A stretch of DNA of 64,000 nt from CALODL01 sp942492115 (GCA_942492115.1 CALODL010000002.1:62001-126000); one strand, 5' to 3'. Positions 25,710 to 34,774 are shown, numbered from the stretch's first letter. Notes: a model not told the origin generated them from the sequence alone. Numbers and translations are program-made.

Positions 25710-26178
25710 TGGGCTCCAGATCGTCCGTCAAGTAATAGGGTTCGAGGGTATCGAGCAGGATATCGTCGCCGTCCAGCATGAGCATGAGGTCGACGGTGGA
25801 ATGCCAGTTCTCAAACGCGTTGAGTTCGCTGGCAATGTCGGCCAGTTCGGGATCATTGCTCGTGTCGAAAGCCAGAATGACTTCGATATGCGGTTCGTCC
25901 GAGCGCCCGGGCGTCGACCACCCGAGTGTGACGATCAATGCAATGACGGCGGCGGCGGCGAGGTACGGAACGAGAGCCACCCAAGGGTGTCGACTTCTAC
26001 CCAGTTCATTGCGAACGGCCCGTTTGATGCGAGCGCGGGTGGCGTCATCTACGTGCACTGAGGTCAACTCGCTCGCGACGCGGGCGCGGGTCTGGTCGAG
26101 ACATGCATCCGACGGCTGCGGGGCGTCGATCCCTTTGAGCCACTTCATATGCTGATTGATGTCGCGTTCATCGATCAT
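25693..26178 (-). CDS. Anti-sigma factor (single-pass membrane protein)
   Basis: A 161-residue protein with a soluble N-terminal region (about 1-65), one transmembrane segment (about 66-86, VALVPYLAAAAVIALIVTLGW), and an extracytoplasmic acidic tail of about 70 residues. It begins on an ATGA overlap with the ECF sigma factor, which is the usual arrangement for anti-sigma partners. The N-terminus has no HxxxCxxC zinc motif, so it would be a non-zinc anti-sigma domain. The assignment rests on gene order and topology, not on a strong domain match. Confidence 0.65.
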   Translation of the reverse strand: MIDERDINQHMKWLKGIDAPQPSDACLDQTRARVASELTSVHVDDATRARIKRAVRNELGRSRHPWVALVPYLAAAAVIALIVTLGWSTPGRSDEPHIEVILAFDTSNDPELADIASELNAFENWHSTVDLMLMLDGDDILLDTLEPYYLTDDLEPSDDPV

Positions 26179-26744
26179 ACTTCTGCTCCGTCGAACAACG
26201 TTCGCAGTTTGGCCAGGCCCCGGTGCGCCCGCGCCAAGGCTGTGCCGAGCGGCGTGTCCATGACTTTGGCGATCTCCTTGAACGACATGTCGGAGAAGTG
26301 CCGCAGCATGATAACTTCTTTCTCGGCGGTGGGGAGCTGGTCCAATGCCCCCTGTAATCTGGCGGCAACCTCGATTCGTTCCAGGCGGCCGGACGGCAGC
26401 GTGTCACGCTCCTCTGCCTGCGGCTCGAAACCCGCTTCGTCGCGGTCTGCATCGAGGCTGGTAACCTTCCTGCGGCGGAGGCCCCGAATGCGATCACGGC
26501 ACAGGTTTGAAGCAATGCGAAACAGGAACGCGTCAAAATTGTTCTGATGTTCGTAGCGTTCGATGGCCTTGACCAGGCGGACGAAGACTTCCTGCAAGAG
26601 GTCTTCGGCGTCAGTGCGTGACCCGGTCATGCGGATGAGATAGCCGAACATGCGATCAGCGTAGGCATCGATCAGCTGATCGAACGCCTCCGCCTGCCCG
26701 GCCTTGGCGCCGGTAATCAAGGATTCTAGATCGGTATTGGACAC
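26175..26744 (-). CDS. ECF RNA polymerase sigma factor
   Basis: A 189-residue sigma-70 family protein of the ECF group. Region 2 (about 12-95) has the DAEDLLQEVFVRLVKAIERYE element and FDAFLFRIASNLCRDRIRG; region 4 (about 130-185) has LPTAEKEVIMLRHFSDMSFKEIAKVMDTPLGTALARAHRGLAKLR, the -35-recognition helix-turn-helix. A linker of about 30 residues separates them. The overlapping anti-sigma gene follows. It lacks the autoregulated promoter sequence that I could point to with confidence. Confidence 0.93.
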   Translation of the reverse strand: MSNTDLESLITGAKAGQAEAFDQLIDAYADRMFGYLIRMTGSRTDAEDLLQEVFVRLVKAIERYEHQNNFDAFLFRIASNLCRDRIRGLRRRKVTSLDADRDEAGFEPQAEERDTLPSGRLERIEVAARLQGALDQLPTAEKEVIMLRHFSDMSFKEIAKVMDTPLGTALARAHRGLAKLRTLFDGAEV

Positions 26745-26850
26745 GACGTTTCAGTGATCAGGACTCAGGCCAGGCACATGCCATACATCCTATTGAAACG
26801 ATTCACCGGCGCACAAATTGCGAAGTGGTCGAACGATTGTGGCCAGCGGA

Positions 26851-27078
26851 TCACATCCCTGGAGCGGGCGTCAGATTGGCAGCTTCTACGAGCATGTCGA
26901 CGATCGATGAGACATCGACGGATTCGACGAGCGAGGCGGCCAGGCCTACTTCGACAAAGCCCAGGGCACCGGCGATCAGGGCATCACCGAACGCCTGAGG
27001 GCAGCCCACGGCTTCGAACATCAGGCCGCCGGCGAGTAGAGATTGGGCCATGAACTTGATTCTGGATTTTGGAGACAT
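26851..27078 (-). CDS. Small putative lipoprotein
   Basis: A 75-residue protein with a good ribosome site (GAGGAA upstream of ATG at 27078). The N-terminus is basic then hydrophobic and ends in AVGC (Cys at about 26), which looks like a lipobox. The rest is hydrophobic and Ala/Gly/Val-rich with a predicted helical segment. It is the last of three genes (28910 to 26851) that all seem to encode lipoproteins. Function unknown; small proteins of this type occur beside planctomycete lipoprotein genes, but I cannot name a family. Confidence 0.6.
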   Translation of the reverse strand: MSPKSRIKFMAQSLLAGGLMFEAVGCPQAFGDALIAGALGFVEVGLAASLVESVDVSSIVDMLVEAANLTPAPGM

Positions 27079-27094
27079 CGTATTCCTCGAGCTG

Positions 27095-27892
27095 TCAGAA
27101 ATTAGGAACCGGGCTGATGGGTCCCTCCTCCTGACGCAAGAGAATGAATGTCTCGCGAAGAAAAGCGTTCCCAGCCGAGCCCGGGGTCACACCATCGGTG
27201 ACGGCGATTCCGCCGACGCCGACTGCATCACGGATGGCGAGATACAGAATCGCATCGCCGTTTCCGAAATCAGCGGGAAAACCGCCGGTGGCGTATGATA
27301 GCGCAGGGGTGGTCAGCGTGGCAAAGATATTTCCAGCGACGAGGTTGGGGTTCGACCCCGTGGGGCGAACCACGATGCCGCGGTTGGCGTTGGATGGTGC
27401 ATTGATGTCACCGAGGCCGACGCGGGTCACGCGTACGAGGCGGATGAACGGACGGTCGACGAGTGCTTCCGGATCGACGGCCGTGATCTGATCCAGGACC
27501 AGGTCGATGTCCGCACCGGTGAGCGTCCCGGGCGGCTTGGGCGGCCAGTCCACTGGTGTGTTGTTGAACGTCACCGCCAGCGATTCGGTGCGGTCGTCGG
27601 TCAGCAGGCAGGCAGACTGGTCTTCGAGCACCCGCGAGGTGAATCCGGTCCGTTGACCGTTGACCAGCTCGACGATGATTTCCTCGGATTCGGCGGTGAC
27701 GATGAATTCGACAGACTGCTGCGTATTGTTCGTCACCAGGGCCATGACGTAGCCGGGGATCGGTCCCGGGACGATGGGGAACGGCGAGCCGGCGACGACG
27801 TTGATGAAGTCCAGGCTGAATACCGGCGCATCGGCACAGCTGCCGACGAGCGCCAGGCAACCAGACGTCAACAATAGACATACCCGTTTCAT
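27095..27892 (-). CDS. Hypothetical lipoprotein
   Basis: A 265-residue protein starting at ATG 27892 with AGGAG ten bases upstream; the frame's earlier Met is not a gene start. The signal peptide ends in LVGSC (Cys at about 19). The mature protein is beta-rich with many Val/Ile/Thr strands and has a conserved-sounding set of repeated phrases (for example GLGDINAPSNANRGIVV and FGNGDAILYLAIRDAVG). I do not recognise the fold. It sits 17 bases upstream of the small lipoprotein gene and 23 downstream of a third lipoprotein gene, so the three form an operon. Confidence 0.65.
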   Translation of the reverse strand: MKRVCLLLTSGCLALVGSCADAPVFSLDFINVVAGSPFPIVPGPIPGYVMALVTNNTQQSVEFIVTAESEEIIVELVNGQRTGFTSRVLEDQSACLLTDDRTESLAVTFNNTPVDWPPKPPGTLTGADIDLVLDQITAVDPEALVDRPFIRLVRVTRVGLGDINAPSNANRGIVVRPTGSNPNLVAGNIFATLTTPALSYATGGFPADFGNGDAILYLAIRDAVGVGGIAVTDGVTPGSAGNAFLRETFILLRQEEGPISPVPNF

Positions 27893-27914
27893 AAAGCTGG
27901 CTCTCCTGTCCCTC

Positions 27915-28910
27915 TTAGCCGCCTCGCACTCGAACTTCGAGTGAGTAGCGCCCCGGGATCTGCAGCGAGTTGATGAACTCAAATTCATTGTCCTGGAAAT
28001 AGCCCGGTACTTCGCCATTGGCGGGTGGGTTGATTTCCGGCAGACACTCATTGGGTACGTTGTTGAACGGCAGGGCGAGGTCGCCACGCAGTTCGTAGGT
28101 CACGACGCCACCGCATTGCAGATTGCCAATCGGTGGCGGGAAGAAGCGTGGGTCGTAGTTCCGCAGGACAGAGAAGGAACCCTGTGTGGCGTCGAGGCCC
28201 TCGTCCGCCTGCAGGTCGTTGAACTGCGGCGCCACGAAGCTGTTGCAGAACGTCTGGGTGGTGACCGTGGTACCGACATTAATGAACACCAGTTCGAGCA
28301 GGCGGATGACCACCGGGACATAGACCTCGATACTCTCGACGGTGAGGGTGGCGATGCTGCACTGCACGACGAAGGTGCTGTTGCTGTTCTGTACGAGATC
28401 GGGCGGCAGGTTCGTGCTGATACTTGCTCCCCCACCCCCGACCGCCGTTTCGCCGCGAAGCAGCCGCAGGCCGTTGAGGTAGATCAGGCGCTGCTGACCG
28501 CCGTTGACTTTGGTGACCACGATGGTCATGCGGACGCGCGGCGGAAGGTTGAGCACTTCGAGATCACCCGCGGTGGTGCCATCGAGCACACCCTGGAGGA
28601 TCGCCTCTACGACCGCAGGAGTGAGTTGAGGATTGACCCGGGCGACCTCATCGACCGTGGTCTGGCTGAGGCCGGGGTCACCCTGCAGCATGAAGGTGAA
28701 GACCTCCTCGGACATGCGGGCGTTATTCTTGAACACGATCGGGGTGTGTCCGAGAGGCGGATCGAGTGCCTGGAAGCCGGTGGTGGAAGACGACCCGAAC
28801 AGCTGCAGGAAGGTCGGGCTGAACAAGTCCGAGCAGCCCGAAGAGGAGGCCAGAAGGGTGGCCGCCGCCAATCCGAGTAGCAAGCGTCGGGTGCTGGATA
28901 TGCATCGCAT
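27915..28910 (-). CDS. Hypothetical lipoprotein
   Basis: A 331-residue protein. The start at ATG 28910 has GGAGG ten bases upstream, better than the in-frame ATG at 28937. A signal peptide with lipobox SSGC (Cys at about 26) is followed by a beta-rich mature part with a hydrophobic middle stretch (PVVIRLLELVFINVG). No catalytic motif. As the first gene of the lipoprotein trio it likely sets the operon's transcription; a gap of 233 bases separates it from the NtrC-type regulator gene. Function unknown. Confidence 0.65.
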   Translation of the reverse strand: MRCISSTRRLLLGLAAATLLASSSGCSDLFSPTFLQLFGSSSTTGFQALDPPLGHTPIVFKNNARMSEEVFTFMLQGDPGLSQTTVDEVARVNPQLTPAVVEAILQGVLDGTTAGDLEVLNLPPRVRMTIVVTKVNGGQQRLIYLNGLRLLRGETAVGGGGASISTNLPPDLVQNSNSTFVVQCSIATLTVESIEVYVPVVIRLLELVFINVGTTVTTQTFCNSFVAPQFNDLQADEGLDATQGSFSVLRNYDPRFFPPPIGNLQCGGVVTYELRGDLALPFNNVPNECLPEINPPANGEVPGYFQDNEFEFINSLQIPGRYSLEVRVRGG

Positions 28911-29143
28911 GGCCGCTAAGCCTCCAATATCAAGCATTTGAGTGCAAACCCCTTGGGCACTGGCCTCACCACATCATTCATGGCGCGAATCAGATGTCCA
29001 GTCAAATGGGAGAGCGAAATGGCCGAGCCGGCGCAGGCCGGAGACGTTTCCGCAATGCTCAATTCTAGCAGCGTTGGAGCCCCTCGCCAACCCGAAGTCC
29101 TAGAGTACCAAGCGGCTGCTTATCGGTCCCCTAAGTGGTGGGA

Positions 29144-30526
29144 TCAGTTCAGGTTATATTCCCGTAACTTGCGATACAGTGTTCGCGCTCCGATTCCAAG
29201 CATCTTGGCGGCCCGGTCTCGGTTTCCTCTGGTGAGTTTGAGCGTATTGGCGATGTGGATCTTCTCGACGTCCGCCATGCTCAAACCGGCGTAATTGGCT
29301 CCACCGACCGGGACGATCTGGGTGCTGCCGCGGATGGGTTCTGGAAGATCCTCGACGCCGATGAGCGTGTCATCCTTCTGAGCCACGATGCCACCGATCG
29401 TACTTCTGAGTTGCCGGACGTTGCCCGGCCAGTTGTACGCGGTCAGTTTGCGCAGGGCTTCGGGCTCGATCGCCATTTCAGGCAGTCCTGTCGCGGCTCG
29501 TTCTCGATTGGCCGCGTCGAGGAAGTGGTTGGCCAGGAGCGGGATGTCTTCCCGACGATGACGCAGCGGCGGGATATGCAGTTGGACCTGGTTGAGCCGG
29601 TAGTACAGGTCCTCGCGGAACTTGCCTTCCTGGATCAGCGCCGGAAGGTCATGGTGCGACGCGGCGATGATACGGACATCGACGGTGAGGACATCGTTGC
29701 TGCCGACCGGAATGATTTCGCCGTTCTCGAGAGCGCGGAGCAGTTTCGCCTGCATGGTCATGGGCATGTCGCCGACCTCGTCGAGGAACAGCGTCCCGCC
29801 GTCAGCCGTCTCGAAGATGCCCTTGCGCTCGGTGACGGCGCCGGTAAAGGCGCCTTTGACGTGACCGAACAGTTCTGATTCGAGCAGGTTCTCGTTGAGG
29901 CCGGCGCAATTGATCGCGCGATAGGCTTTGTTTCGCCGTCCCGAATTGACATGCAGGGCCTGGGCGATGAGGTCCTTGCCCGTGCCCGTCTCGCCGACGA
30001 GCAACACGGTGATCTTGCTGTCGGCGATACGGGCGAGCTTCTTGATCAGGCTGTTCATTGCTTCCGTGCAGCCGATGATGCCTTCGAAACTGAACGCCCG
30101 GTCCAACTGCTCGCGAAGCTGACGATTCTCTTTGCTCGTTTGCGCCTGGCGGGTCGCCCTGCGGACCTTTTCACGAAGTTGATCGATATCGAGTGGTTTG
30201 ATCAGGTAATCGTAAGCCTGGGCCTCGGCATCCCGGCTGAGCGCGTCGCGTGCGAGCTGTTCGCTGCCGAACGCGGTGATGATGATGACCTCCGTATCGG
30301 GGACCAGCCGCTTGCATTCACGCAGAATGTCCATGCCGCTGATTTCGCCGCCGAGCCGGTAATCGGTGACGACCACGTCTGGAGGCCGGGACTTGATGCT
30401 CGTGAGGGCATCCGTACCGGAATGCACCACATGGCACGCATGTCCGCTGCGGCGCAATCCTTCGGCGATGGCCTCGCCGTGTTCGACTTCGTCTTCGACG
30501 ATGAGAATGAATCCGGTGTCACTCAT
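29144..30526 (-). CDS. NtrC-family sigma-54-dependent response regulator
   Basis: A 460-residue protein with receiver, AAA+ and DNA-binding domains. The receiver (1-115) has the EDE acidic cluster, phosphoacceptor Asp-55 in VVVTDYRLGG and the Lys at 110. The AAA+ domain shows Walker A GETGTGKD (178-185), the sigma-54 contact loop GAFTGA (225-230), and GGTLFLDEVGDM as Walker B. A C-terminal Fis-type helix-turn-helix (about 415-455) ends the protein. It follows its likely kinase gene (30632-31354) by 105 bases. Target genes probably include a nearby sigma-54 promoter, which I cannot identify by eye. Confidence 0.95.
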   Translation of the reverse strand: MSDTGFILIVEDEVEHGEAIAEGLRRSGHACHVVHSGTDALTSIKSRPPDVVVTDYRLGGEISGMDILRECKRLVPDTEVIIITAFGSEQLARDALSRDAEAQAYDYLIKPLDIDQLREKVRRATRQAQTSKENRQLREQLDRAFSFEGIIGCTEAMNSLIKKLARIADSKITVLLVGETGTGKDLIAQALHVNSGRRNKAYRAINCAGLNENLLESELFGHVKGAFTGAVTERKGIFETADGGTLFLDEVGDMPMTMQAKLLRALENGEIIPVGSNDVLTVDVRIIAASHHDLPALIQEGKFREDLYYRLNQVQLHIPPLRHRREDIPLLANHFLDAANRERAATGLPEMAIEPEALRKLTAYNWPGNVRQLRSTIGGIVAQKDDTLIGVEDLPEPIRGSTQIVPVGGANYAGLSMADVEKIHIANTLKLTRGNRDRAAKMLGIGARTLYRKLREYNLN

Positions 30527-30631
30527 GCGTACTCGGGCTGATCGTGGACCACCACTGCTCCTGAACGTTTGCCACATCCTGTTCGAACACGGGCCATTGG
30601 GCGCCGTGCTGACCAACCATCACGGTGTATG

Positions 30632-31354
30632 TTATTTGCTGTCTGAGATCAACGGTAGGGTGATGCGGAACCGCGAACCATTCTGTGGTGTCGAGTCGAC
30701 GGAGATGTCGCCGCCGTGTTCGAGCACGATGCGCCGCGTCAGCGACAGTCCAAGTCCGCTGCCTTCCTTTTTGGTGGAGAAGAACGGGGCGAAGATGCGC
30801 TCGACGACGTCTGGTTCGATCCCCATACCGCTGTCGGCAACCTCGAGGTACGCATCGCCGCCTGCCCGGCCGCACGCGAGGTCCAGCCGCCCACCCGTGG
30901 GCATGGCCTGCAGGGCATTGATCATGAGGTTCAGCAGCGCCTGCTTGATCCAATTGCGATCCAGCAGGCACATCAACGGACCGTCATCGACCGTACTGTG
31001 CAGTTCAACATTCTGTGCTTGCGCCTGGGGCCCGAAAAACTCGATTGCTTCAGAGACGATAGCCGTCAGATCGCCAGGATGGCAATTCAACTCATGGCGT
31101 CCGACGACACGCAGGAATTCGTCGAGCAGCCGCTGCAGGCGTGAAGTCTCGTCCTGAAGGGTGTCGAGACGTTTGAGCGCACGACGTCTGAACCCTGCAT
31201 CGATGTCATCGTTCTGGGGGTCGCGAATGTCTTCGGCCAGAAGTTGGAGGTTGACCTTGAGAGTGGACAGGGGGTTGCGAATTTCGTGGGCCAGGCCACC
31301 GGCGAGCTCCGCGAGCTCGAGGATGGTCAGCGACTGGTCGTTGTGATCGGCCAT
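30632..31354 (-). CDS. Soluble NtrB-like histidine kinase without a sensor domain
   Basis: A 240-residue kinase whose start at ATG 31354 puts the phosphoacceptor motif GLAHEIRNPL at residues 20-29, with His-23. It consists only of HisKA and HATPase_c: N-box LLNLMINALQAMP, G1 DSGMGIEPDV, F-box FFSTKKEGSGLGLSLT. There is no transmembrane segment and no PAS domain, unlike typical NtrB. The cognate regulator is the NtrC-type gene downstream. The input must come from another protein or from ATPase control. Confidence 0.93.
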   Translation of the reverse strand: MADHNDQSLTILELAELAGGLAHEIRNPLSTLKVNLQLLAEDIRDPQNDDIDAGFRRRALKRLDTLQDETSRLQRLLDEFLRVVGRHELNCHPGDLTAIVSEAIEFFGPQAQAQNVELHSTVDDGPLMCLLDRNWIKQALLNLMINALQAMPTGGRLDLACGRAGGDAYLEVADSGMGIEPDVVERIFAPFFSTKKEGSGLGLSLTRRIVLEHGGDISVDSTPQNGSRFRITLPLISDSK

Positions 31355-31434
31355 GGGCGTGGGCCAGCGACCCGACCCCGCGCGCCTCCGACGGTCCACG
31401 ACCATCGGAGGCGGCAGGACTGGGCGTCATTTCA

Positions 31435-33543
31435 TTAGCGGGACGCTTGCGTTTCTGCGAGCTCGACATCGGCTGCCTTCTTGGACAGCTTGATGCGGCC
31501 TTGCTCGTCGACCTGAATGACCTTGACCTTGACTTCGTCCCCGACTTTGCACACATCCGTGACGGACTTGACGTAACCGTCGGACAGCTCACTGATGTGG
31601 CACAGGCCGTCGGTTCCGGGGAACAGTTCGATGAACGCACCGAAGTCCTTGATCGAGGCAACTTTGCCATCGTAGATCTTGCCAACTTTGACTTCCGCCC
31701 CCGAGGCTTCGACCATCTGCAGTGCGCGCTCGGCGGCAGCCGCGTCGGTACTGCTGATGTAGATGGTGCCGTCCTCTTCGATTTCGACCTTGGCACCGGT
31801 TCCACCTTCGATGGCCTTGATGTTCTTGCCGCCCGGTCCGATGACCCGGCCGATTTTTTCCGGATTGACCTTGGTCGACAGGATACGTGGGGCGTGCCGT
31901 GAGATGGCCTCACGCGGGCGTGAGACGACGGCGAGCATGTCCTTGAGGATTGAGATACGGGCATCCTTGGCCATGTCCATCGCTTCGCGAATCTGATCGA
32001 GGCTCAGTCCGCGGGCCTTGAGGTCCACCTGGATCCCGGTGATACCGCGCTGCGTGCCTGCGACCTTGAAGTCCATGTCGCCGAAGTGGTCCTCGCTGCC
32101 GAGGATGTCAACGACCATCTTGTACCGCTTGTCGTCGTGGAACATGCCGATCGAGATTCCCGCAACGGGTTGGCGAATGGGGACGCCCGCATCCATGAGG
32201 GCGAGCGTTCCGCCACAGACGGAGGCCATCGAACTGGATCCGTTGGATTCCATGATGTCGGAAACCAGACGAATCGTATAAGGGAAGTCATCCGGGCCGG
32301 GCAGCACTGCTTCGAGTGCTTTTTCGGCAAGGTTGCCGTGTCCGATCTCGCGGCGACTCGTCGCGCCGACACGCCGGGCCTCGCCCACGCAGATCGGCGG
32401 GAAATTGTAATGCAGCATGAACTTCTTGCTGTATTCCTCGCTGAGTCCGTCGATGATCTGTTCGTCCCGCATGGTGCCGAGCGTGGTGACGACCAGTGAC
32501 TGGGTTTCGCCACGCTGGAAAATGGCGCTGCCGTGGGTACGTGGCAGGACGCCGACTTCGCACTCGATCTTCCGGATATCCTCGGGGCGGCGACCGTCCG
32601 AGCGGACATTGTCGTTGAGGACCAGGTCGCGGACGGCCTCGCCTTCCATTTCATGGAGGATATTCCAGGCGATTTTGCGGATGTCATCGCTGCCGTCTTC
32701 GCCCTCCGGCGCAATGTCGTTCAGGACTTCGGTGTACAACTCGCTGACCGCCTCCTTGCGATCCTGCTTGCCTTCAATCCGCATACGTTTGAGGAACTCG
32801 TCGCCGCAGCGCTTGCGGACTTTGTCTTCGAGACCGTCGGGCAGCTTGGGGGCTTCCCACGTCACGTTGCGCTCGATCTTTCCAGCCAGCTCCATTTGCA
32901 GCGCGCACATCTGTTCGATGATCTCTTTGCCATCGGTAATCGCGCTCATGACGTCGTCTTCATTGACCTCGCGTCCGCCCAGTTCGATCATATTGATCTC
33001 GCCGCTGTGGCCGGCCAGGACAATCTCCATGTCGCTGTACTCGAGCTCGTGCAACGTGGGATTGAGGACGTTCTTGCCATCTACCCGACCGATGCGCACG
33101 GCCCCCATCGGGCCGTTGAACGGCAAGTCGCTGACCATCAGAGCAGCTGATGCACCGATCATGGCAAGAATATCCGGATCGTTCTCCTGGTCGAATGACA
33201 GCACGAAATTCTGGATCAGCACCTCGTCGAAGTACCCATCGGGGAACATCGGCCGAATGGGCCGGTCGATGAGCCGCATGGTCAGTACTTCCTTGCCCGT
33301 GGGCCGTGCTTCGCGTTTGAAGAATCCGCCGGGGATCTTGCCCGCCGCATAAGTCTTCTCGCGATAGTCGACGGTCAACGGGAAGAAATCACCGCCGCGG
33401 GGCGGCCCGCTGACGACTGCGGAGAACACCACCGTGTCACCGTATTGCACCCAGACTGCACCTGCCGCCTGTTTGGCAATTTTTCCTGTTTCGATCGAAA
33501 ATGTCCGTCCGGCAATCTCTCGTTCTACTCTTACCGCTTTCAT
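31435..33543 (-). CDS. pnp: Polyribonucleotide nucleotidyltransferase
   Basis: A 702-residue 3'-5' exoribonuclease that forms the core of the RNA degradosome. Two RNase PH domains (about 1-230 and 310-540, with GRRPEDIRKIECEVGVLPRTHGSAIFQRGETQ and DSKxx-like FGDMDFKVAGT), a KH domain (about 555-610, IGRVIGPGGKNIKAIE), and an S1 domain (about 625-690, GKVASIKDFGAFIELFPGTDGLCHISEL) are all present. The rpsO gene lies just upstream, as in E. coli. A stable nested hairpin lies between them. Confidence 0.97.
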   Translation of the reverse strand: MKAVRVEREIAGRTFSIETGKIAKQAAGAVWVQYGDTVVFSAVVSGPPRGGDFFPLTVDYREKTYAAGKIPGGFFKREARPTGKEVLTMRLIDRPIRPMFPDGYFDEVLIQNFVLSFDQENDPDILAMIGASAALMVSDLPFNGPMGAVRIGRVDGKNVLNPTLHELEYSDMEIVLAGHSGEINMIELGGREVNEDDVMSAITDGKEIIEQMCALQMELAGKIERNVTWEAPKLPDGLEDKVRKRCGDEFLKRMRIEGKQDRKEAVSELYTEVLNDIAPEGEDGSDDIRKIAWNILHEMEGEAVRDLVLNDNVRSDGRRPEDIRKIECEVGVLPRTHGSAIFQRGETQSLVVTTLGTMRDEQIIDGLSEEYSKKFMLHYNFPPICVGEARRVGATSRREIGHGNLAEKALEAVLPGPDDFPYTIRLVSDIMESNGSSSMASVCGGTLALMDAGVPIRQPVAGISIGMFHDDKRYKMVVDILGSEDHFGDMDFKVAGTQRGITGIQVDLKARGLSLDQIREAMDMAKDARISILKDMLAVVSRPREAISRHAPRILSTKVNPEKIGRVIGPGGKNIKAIEGGTGAKVEIEEDGTIYISSTDAAAAERALQMVEASGAEVKVGKIYDGKVASIKDFGAFIELFPGTDGLCHISELSDGYVKSVTDVCKVGDEVKVKVIQVDEQGRIKLSKKAADVELAETQASR

Positions 33544-33613
33544 CCTGCATCCTACCTACACTGCGGCCAGCCTCGCTGACCAAGTCTCCGACAAAATATC
33601 AACAAATGGGGTG

Positions 33614-33685
33614 GGCCTGCTCCACAGGCGTGCACGGGGCCAAGTGGCCCGTCAGACAAAAGCTGGAAGTCAGGAGGAGCAGGCC
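33614..33685 (-). other. Nested hairpin between rpsO and pnp
   Basis: A perfect 10-bp inverted repeat (33614-33623 and 33676-33685) encloses a second stem at 33634-33652 (ACGG..GCCA paired with TGGCCCGT). As RNA on the minus strand this would form a two-tiered structure right after rpsO. There is no U-run, so it is more likely an RNA-processing or stability element than a terminator. In E. coli the same intergenic position is cut by RNase III and serves pnp autoregulation; the analogy is inference. Confidence 0.7.
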
Positions 33686-33700
33686 AGACGGGCCGACCAG

Positions 33701-33967
33701 TTACTTGCGAAGCCCAAGCTTCGAGATGATGCCCTGGTATCGTTCTCTGTCCTTGTGCGTCAGATATCTGAGAAGGCTGTTGCGCCGACCGACCATCTTG
33801 AGCAGACCACGGCGTGAGGAATGGTCTTTCTTGTGCGACTTGAGATGCTCTGTGAGAACCGAAATCTTGGTGGTCAGCAGCGCGATCTGGACCTCAGCCG
33901 ACCCGGTATCTCCGGGATGCTGCTGATGGCCGCGAACAATTTCATCCTTCTGGGCAGTCGTCAACAT
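33701..33967 (-). CDS. rpsO: 30S ribosomal protein S15
   Basis: An 88-residue protein matching S15 across its length: DTGSAEVQIALLTTKISVLTEHLKSHKKDHSSRRGLL, then LVGRRNSLLRYL-type sequence with conserved RRxLLxYL and a C-terminal RYQ..ISKLGLRK. It binds 16S rRNA in the platform. It is followed by pnp. Confidence 0.98.
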   Translation of the reverse strand: MLTTAQKDEIVRGHQQHPGDTGSAEVQIALLTTKISVLTEHLKSHKKDHSSRRGLLKMVGRRNSLLRYLTHKDRERYQGIISKLGLRK

Positions 33968-34243
33968 TGAATCACATCACTCCAACAAAGCCGGACCACG
34001 CCGACCATCCAACATGACATCTATTGCGGTTCTATCCCATCTCAGACGGGTCAATAGAATGCAACACGTTAGCGGATCGCAGAATGGTTTGCAAGGTCTG
34101 ACGGGGCAGAGGGTAAGCGCCCTGGCGCCCGCAGGCCGATCGACACGACGGATCACCATGGCGGGGCGAATGGAATCGTTAGTCGTTGTCCCGCATTGTG
34201 TTTTGTTGCGGATCGCGATCGGAGGCCCATGGGCGGCCGGGGT

Positions 34244-34624
34244 CTAATTGAGTAGCTTCTCCGCCAGTTCCAGCAGCTTGTCCATGCTGAAGGGCTTGTT
34301 GAGGTACTCATCTACACCGAGGCTCTGGGCCCAGGCTTTGTGGCGGCTGCCCTGGTTGCCGGTAATCATGATCACCAGCGGTTTGGCCCCGTTGCGCGTC
34401 CCTTTGAGTTTCTCGAGTACCAGAAACCCGCTGCGTTTGGGCAGCATCGCATCGAGGATGACCAGGTCCGGCGCGAAGCTTTCGGCCAGATCCATCGCCG
34501 CATTGCCGTCGGCAGCGGTCTCGATGCTGGCACCGCTATCGGCGAGAGCCAGCTTGATCGCCTCGCGAATATCCGGGTCGTCATCGACCACGAGAATCGA
34601 CTTGCCTTCCAGAACTGGTGACAC
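34244..34624 (-). CDS. Single-domain response regulator (CheY-like)
   Basis: A 126-residue receiver domain with no output domain. GTG at 34624 is preferred: AAAGGAG lies eight bases upstream, while the in-frame ATG at 34657 does not. It has the acidic triad DDD after strand 1, phosphoacceptor Asp in LVILDAMLPK, Thr in MITGN, and Lys in YLNKPF. It probably takes phosphate from a distant kinase, perhaps the orphan membrane kinase at 22.6 kb. It stands alone, transcribed away from murI. Confidence 0.92.
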   Translation of the reverse strand: MSPVLEGKSILVVDDDPDIREAIKLALADSGASIETAADGNAAMDLAESFAPDLVILDAMLPKRSGFLVLEKLKGTRNGAKPLVIMITGNQGSRHKAWAQSLGVDEYLNKPFSMDKLLELAEKLLN

Positions 34625-34774
34625 GGCGGGGTCTCCTTTGGTAAGCTGTGAGCGCAAACGAGTATAGGCGCACGCCTGTATGCTGGCAAGAAGCCGATAT
34701 CGGCTATCGTGCCCTCTATGGTCATGCCGTGCAAAGGGATTTGCTCAGACGCCTGCGGCGTCACGGAGAATGGA

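Noticed and set aside
34709..34774. ATG starts of murI at 34709-34724
   Set aside because: They add Cys-rich residues unlike the family, and a TTG with a GGAG at six bases lies further in. Kept as alternatives only.
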